64,000 nt of DNA, taken from Haloferula helveola. Its GTDB lineage: Bacteria > Verrucomicrobiota > Verrucomicrobiia > Verrucomicrobiales > Akkermansiaceae. Below the pieces are notes generated by a model. That model was not told the DNA's origin. It did not search any database and worked only from the letters and a program-made list of their open reading frames with translations. This document shows, in pieces, positions 60,652-64,000 of this stretch. The position numbers were made by a program, and so were the translations under genes. The DNA lies in assembly GCF_037076345.1 (NCBI RefSeq), contig NZ_AP024702.1, positions 3,844,001-3,908,000 of the forward strand. The letters run 5' to 3'. Each line of letters starts with the position of its first letter. The first letter of the stretch is position 1.

Positions 60652-62073
60652 TCAGCGTTTGGAGCCCTTTTTCTCAAACTTCTCGCCGTTGTCGGCGGGC
60701 ATCGACCGGTGCCATTCGAGCAACAGCTTCTTCAGCCGCTCGACTTCCTTCGGATGTTTGTCGGCGACGTTCTTCTTCTCCGCCCGGTCTCTGCCGAGGT
60801 GATAGAGTTCCGGTTTGCTGCCGTCGTACTCGCACAGGAGCTTCCAGTCGCCGTCGCGGATCGCGAGGTCGGGGAGGTCGCGTTTTCCTCCGGGCATGCG
60901 GACCGGGCGGTCCGGCGGGCGACGGAAGAATATCGGCGCGGACCGCGAGGCTTCCGACTTTCCGACGAGCGTGTCGGGAAGTGCTTCACCGTCGAACTCG
61001 ACCCCGTCGGGGGATTCGCTTCCCGTGAGTTCGAGCAGTGACGGAACCAGATCGATGGCGGAGAAAACGGAACGGGTGTTGGTGGTGCCACGCTTGTCGT
61101 CGGGAACGAAGCCCGGTCCCCAGACAACCAGCGACGATCGGATGCCTCCCTCGTAGAGCTCGGTCTTTGCTCCGGTGAACGGACCCGACGAACCGGCTCC
61201 GGGCTCGGGGCCGTTGTCGGAGCAGACGATGACCAGCGTGTTGTCGCGAAGCTTCTCGCTGTTGCGGATGTGATCGAAGACCGGTGAGAGTTGCTCGTCC
61301 ATGGTGTCGAGCACGCCATGATAGAGCGCCCGCTTTCCGTCGCCCCGGCGCGCCTTCGGCGGATAGAATGGCGAGTGGACGTCGTCGGGCCAGAGGTTGA
61401 CGTAAAACGGCTCGTCCGCGCTTTCCGCCTGACGGATGAACGCCAGCGCGGCATTGGCGAAGGACTTGGTCACCAGCGAGCGGTCTTCCCAAACGATCGG
61501 TCCGTGTCCAAGGCTGGCCGATCCGAGATCGTGCCTTTTCGGCGGCTTGCCGTCGTAGGCGTCGCACAGCGGTAGCACGCGCGGGCCGAGGCCCTCGAAG
61601 TTGGTCAGCGACTTGTCGAATCCGTAGGCGGTGATCAGCGGTGCGTCGGCGACGTCGCGCTGTCCTCCCATGTGCCACTTGCCGAAGTGGCCGGTCCGGT
61701 AGCCGCCTTGCTTCAGCGAGCGGGCGAGCATCGGAGCTTTCGGATCGAGCCAGTCGGCGATGCCCCGCCCGGCATTCGCCTGACGATGGGCGAGGAACGA
61801 TCCGATCCGCCAGCGTTGCGGGTACTGGCCGGTGGAGATGGCGGTGCGCGATGGCGAGCAGATGGGCGAGTTGACGTAGAACTGCTCGAACCGGAGTCCC
61901 TCCTTCGCGAGCCGGTCAATGTGTTGGGTCTCCACGGCCGTGTTGCCGAAACAGGAGAAGTCGCCCCATCCCATGTCATCGATGAAGACCAGCAGGACAT
62001 TGGGTTTCTCCGCCGCAGTCAGGGAAGCGGCGGGAAGAAAGAAGGGAATGAGGAAAAGCGCGAGTCGTCGCAT
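60652..62073 (-). CDS. Exported sulfatase (formylglycine type)
   Basis: The 473-residue protein has a signal peptide (MRRLALFLIPFFLPAASLTAA). KPNVLLVFIDDMGWGD holds the metal Asp pair. The signature ICSPSRTAISTGQYPQRW places Cys72 as the formylglycine residue. FGKWHMGG and VCSDNGPEPGAGSSGPFTGAK complete the active site. This is the S1 arylsulfatase-like architecture with a typical C-terminal tail. I prefer ATG 62073 (MRRLALF); an in-frame ATG at 62085 also exists. It likely desulfates a glycan in the periplasm or outside. A sulfotransferase follows on the same strand. Confidence 0.92.
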   Translation of the reverse strand: MRRLALFLIPFFLPAASLTAAEKPNVLLVFIDDMGWGDFSCFGNTAVETQHIDRLAKEGLRFEQFYVNSPICSPSRTAISTGQYPQRWRIGSFLAHRQANAGRGIADWLDPKAPMLARSLKQGGYRTGHFGKWHMGGQRDVADAPLITAYGFDKSLTNFEGLGPRVLPLCDAYDGKPPKRHDLGSASLGHGPIVWEDRSLVTKSFANAALAFIRQAESADEPFYVNLWPDDVHSPFYPPKARRGDGKRALYHGVLDTMDEQLSPVFDHIRNSEKLRDNTLVIVCSDNGPEPGAGSSGPFTGAKTELYEGGIRSSLVVWGPGFVPDDKRGTTNTRSVFSAIDLVPSLLELTGSESPDGVEFDGEALPDTLVGKSEASRSAPIFFRRPPDRPVRMPGGKRDLPDLAIRDGDWKLLCEYDGSKPELYHLGRDRAEKKNVADKHPKEVERLKKLLLEWHRSMPADNGEKFEKKGSKR

Positions 62074-62174
62074 GTGGGAAAACATCTCGCCAGATACCCT
62101 CGCGTTCCCCGGATTCTCCCGCAAGGACGGGATTTCGGGGGGAGGCAGCCCACGAATTCCCCAGATTTATGCAG

Positions 62175-62223
62175 AAACGTGTTTACGTTTTCATTTCTGA
62201 GGTCGTAGGTGATTGGAAACCTA
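62175..62223. promoter_or_regulatory. Two small inverted repeats in the leader of the beta-strand-repeat gene
   Basis: AAACGT-GTTT-ACGTTT (62175-62190) and TAGGT-N8-ACCTA (62206-62223) lie in the AT-richer leader just before the ATG at 62232. They could be protein-binding sites. No ribosome binding site or -35/-10 pair is obvious, so a regulatory role is only suggested. Confidence 0.35.
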
Positions 62224-62231
62224 TAAAACCC

Positions 62232-64000
62232 ATGAAAAACCCAATCTGCTGCATTGCTGTGGCCGGAGGGCTCGTGCCGTTTTCGCACGCTGCCGACATC
62301 GTCAAGGCCGGGAATACGACCAGTATGGTCAACGGAGGATCCTGGGTCGGCGGTGTCGCTCCCACCGCGTCCGATACCGCGGTCTTCGACGACACTTTCA
62401 CCGCGACCGGAAGCCAGTTTACCGGAGGCCAGCTTGAGTGGGGCGGCCTGCGGGTGGAAGGGACGACCGTCACGTCGCGCATCAACCTCAACAATGGCGG
62501 CACCAACTGGGTCGGCGTCGGGGCGGGGGGGATCGACATGTCGGCCGCGCCGCGGGACTTGCTGGTGGCCAGCTTCCACGTCAGCGACGACCAGGTTTGG
62601 AACATTCCCAGCGGTCGCACGCTGGAGATGGGACTCCGCAGTGACAACAGCCCGAACAACCGGCGATTCGACGGTCCCGGAAACGTGATCGTGACCGGAG
62701 ATGGCTTGGTCCGGATCAACGGCGATGGCTCGGATGGCATTCTCTGGCAGGGGAATCTCACCGTGCAGAGCGGAGCGACCGTGCAGATGGAAGCGCCGGA
62801 GGCTTACGGGCTGACCGGCAACGGCAGCAGCGTGACGGTCGAGGCGGGTGGCACGCTGATCAACACCGCGAACATCAACGTCCGGGGCGAAGCGGTTTTC
62901 CTCGCGGGTGACGGTGACGGCGGTGGTGCCTTCCAGCACACCGGTCCCAACGCCCAGCAGCTTTTCTCGGATGTCACTCTGACCGCCGACGCGTCCGTGG
63001 GTGGCACCGGCCGCTTCGACATCGGCCTCAACGGAGTGGATCCGCCCTCGACCGTGATTCTCGATTTGGCCGGATTCACCCTGACCCGAACCGGAAGCTC
63101 GCAGACGCAGATCAAGGGCGGCACCGTTTCGGCGGGGAACCTCGACATCGTTTCGGGGGTCATCGGATTGGAAGGCGGTGTCACGCTGGCCGGTGGCGGC
63201 ATGGGGACGATCACCGTTCGGAATGGAGGCGAGCTCCGCGTCTATCGTGGACTTAACGCCGTGCTCAGCACGATTGAGCGGGACATCATCTTCGAAGGAG
63301 GCGCGCTGTTCCAGTGGACCGGCGTCAATTCGGCGGAAGCGGTGGACGAGACGATCGGCGCGCCCGTTACCCTGACCGGCGATGCCGAGATTGAGATCGA
63401 TGGTGGCGCGGGCTCGGTGCTCGAGTTTTCGAACGCGATCAGCGAGAGCGGCGGGTCGTTCGGGATCCTCAAAACATCGCCCAACACGCTGCTCCTCTCG
63501 AATGCCAACACCTTTACCGGACTGACCGATGTCTCCGCAGGCACGCTGCAGGTGGATGGTTCGTTGGCCGGGCCGGCGTCGGTCGCCGTGGGTGCGGTGC
63601 TTGGCGGCAGCGGCTCCATCGATGGCCTCGTCAGTGTTGCGGGAGATCTCTACCTCGATGGAACTGCGGGTGCCACGGGAGGGCTGGCGAATTCTGCGAG
63701 CGGAGCGGTCATCGACCCGGCGGGGCCCGGCGTGATCGGGGCGATCGATACCGCCTCCCTCGATCTGAACAATGCCGACCTCTATTTCGATCTCAACGGT
63801 CTTGCCTCGACCGACACGCTGACGATTGCAGCCGACGGCGCGTTCCTGGCCAGCGGGCTAACCTTCGTCTACGTCGACGAATTCGCCGAGTGGGAAGTCG
63901 GTGACTATCCGCTGATCCAGTACTCCGGGGCCACCACGCCGCCCGATCCGGATCCGACGGTCTACCTCGACCTCCAGACCGATCTCGGCCACGCGACCGG
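62232..64000 (+). CDS. Secreted autotransporter-associated beta-strand repeat protein, 3' end outside window
   Basis: The frame is open from ATG 62232 to the end of the window, 589 residues visible, with no stop. It starts MKNPICCIAVAGGLVPFSHA, a signal peptide. Then come ADIVKAGNTTSMVNGGSWVGGVAPTASDTAVFDD, the usual opening of PEP-CTERM or autotransporter-type passengers, and long beta-helical repeats. Near residues 415-455 PNTLLLSNANTFTGLTDVSAGTLQVDGSLAG is a clear autotransporter-associated beta strand repeat (PF12951). The visible end (YVDEFAEWEVGDYPLIQYS) is near the usual C-terminal region, where a PEP-CTERM anchor or autotransporter barrel might follow. Function: surface or exported protein, otherwise unknown. 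Its start was fixed by the signal peptide. Confidence 0.85.
   Translation, partial: MKNPICCIAVAGGLVPFSHAADIVKAGNTTSMVNGGSWVGGVAPTASDTAVFDDTFTATGSQFTGGQLEWGGLRVEGTTVTSRINLNNGGTNWVGVGAGGIDMSAAPRDLLVASFHVSDDQVWNIPSGRTLEMGLRSDNSPNNRRFDGPGNVIVTGDGLVRINGDGSDGILWQGNLTVQSGATVQMEAPEAYGLTGNGSSVTVEAGGTLINTANINVRGEAVFLAGDGDGGGAFQHTGPNAQQLFSDVTLTADASVGGTGRFDIGLNGVDPPSTVILDLAGFTLTRTGSSQTQIKGGTVSAGNLDIVSGVIGLEGGVTLAGGGMGTITVRNGGELRVYRGLNAVLSTIERDIIFEGGALFQWTGVNSAEAVDETIGAPVTLTGDAEIEIDGGAGSVLEFSNAISESGGSFGILKTSPNTLLLSNANTFTGLTDVSAGTLQVDGSLAGPASVAVGAVLGGSGSIDGLVSVAGDLYLDGTAGATGGLANSASGAVIDPAGPGVIGAIDTASLDLNNADLYFDLNGLASTDTLTIAADGAFLASGLTFVYVDEFAEWEVGDYPLIQYSGATTPPDPDPTVYLDLQTDLGHAT

Overview
The window is a GC-rich (by eye about 64 %) stretch of bacterial chromosome with dense, short-spaced genes on both strands. 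The gene content points to a member of Verrucomicrobiota, most likely Verrucomicrobiales such as the Haloferula/Luteolibacter group. The pointers are two formylglycine-type sulfatases, a DUF1080 protein, a parallel beta-helix protein coupled to a glycoside hydrolase, very large secreted multidomain proteins (M60 peptidase, PA14, LamG, Ig-like), an autotransporter-associated beta-strand repeat protein, a monomeric isocitrate dehydrogenase and an MFS-PlsC fusion. The placement is an inference from gene content only. No rRNA, tRNA, CRISPR array or replication origin is visible.

Layout. 1-5.9 kb: a 5'-truncated secreted serine protease, a glutaminase carrying STAS and cyclic-nucleotide-binding domains, and a CHASE2 class III cyclase. 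6-13.5 kb: an SDR, then a TetR regulator with its own operator and a complete tripartite RND efflux operon. 13.5-15.3 kb: a tandem pair of exported secretin-like paralogues between two copies of one palindromic repeat. 15.4-19.7 kb: a fused exonuclease-DNA ligase with an SDR, and a YugP-type peptidase. 20-26 kb: a cysteine-tailed DUF5685-like protein, a UvrD/PcrA helicase and an MFS-PlsC protein with a vestigial AMP-ligase tail. 26-36 kb: small exported proteins, a beta-helix/glycosidase pair, DUF1080, an intact IS5-family element and an EF-hand esterase. 36-44 kb: deoC, an aldehyde dehydrogenase, a truncated dehydrogenase, a Tat-exported thiol-dioxygenase-like cupin, a sulfatase and icd. 44-54 kb: a 2150-residue M60 peptidase protein, a DAACS symporter and small membrane proteins. 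54-64 kb: a PQQ-type sugar dehydrogenase, dus, a CII-like regulator, a REP-associated tyrosine transposase (RAYT) with cognate REPs, queC/queF, a sulfotransferase, a sulfatase and the start of a large beta-strand-repeat protein.

The most striking feature is the intergenic DNA. Gaps hold several families of nested palindromes: a double-hairpin family A, a 180-bp composite family B with tandem satellites, and a modular REP family that keeps outer ends GGACCGCG/CGCGGTCC while swapping the stem core with compensating changes. One such family brackets the RAYT gene. A separate class of short heptameric tandem arrays (TTGGAAC/TCCAAAC type) lies just upstream of four different genes. The IS5-family element sits exactly in the CTAG where two convergent genes shared their TAG stop codons, and leaves both reading frames intact.

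Functionally the window reads as that of a heterotroph that secretes hydrolases against sulfated and complex glycans and proteins. Supporting pathways are deoxyribose-phosphate breakdown with acetaldehyde oxidation, queuosine precursor synthesis, drug efflux and a possible cAMP circuit acting on glutaminase.
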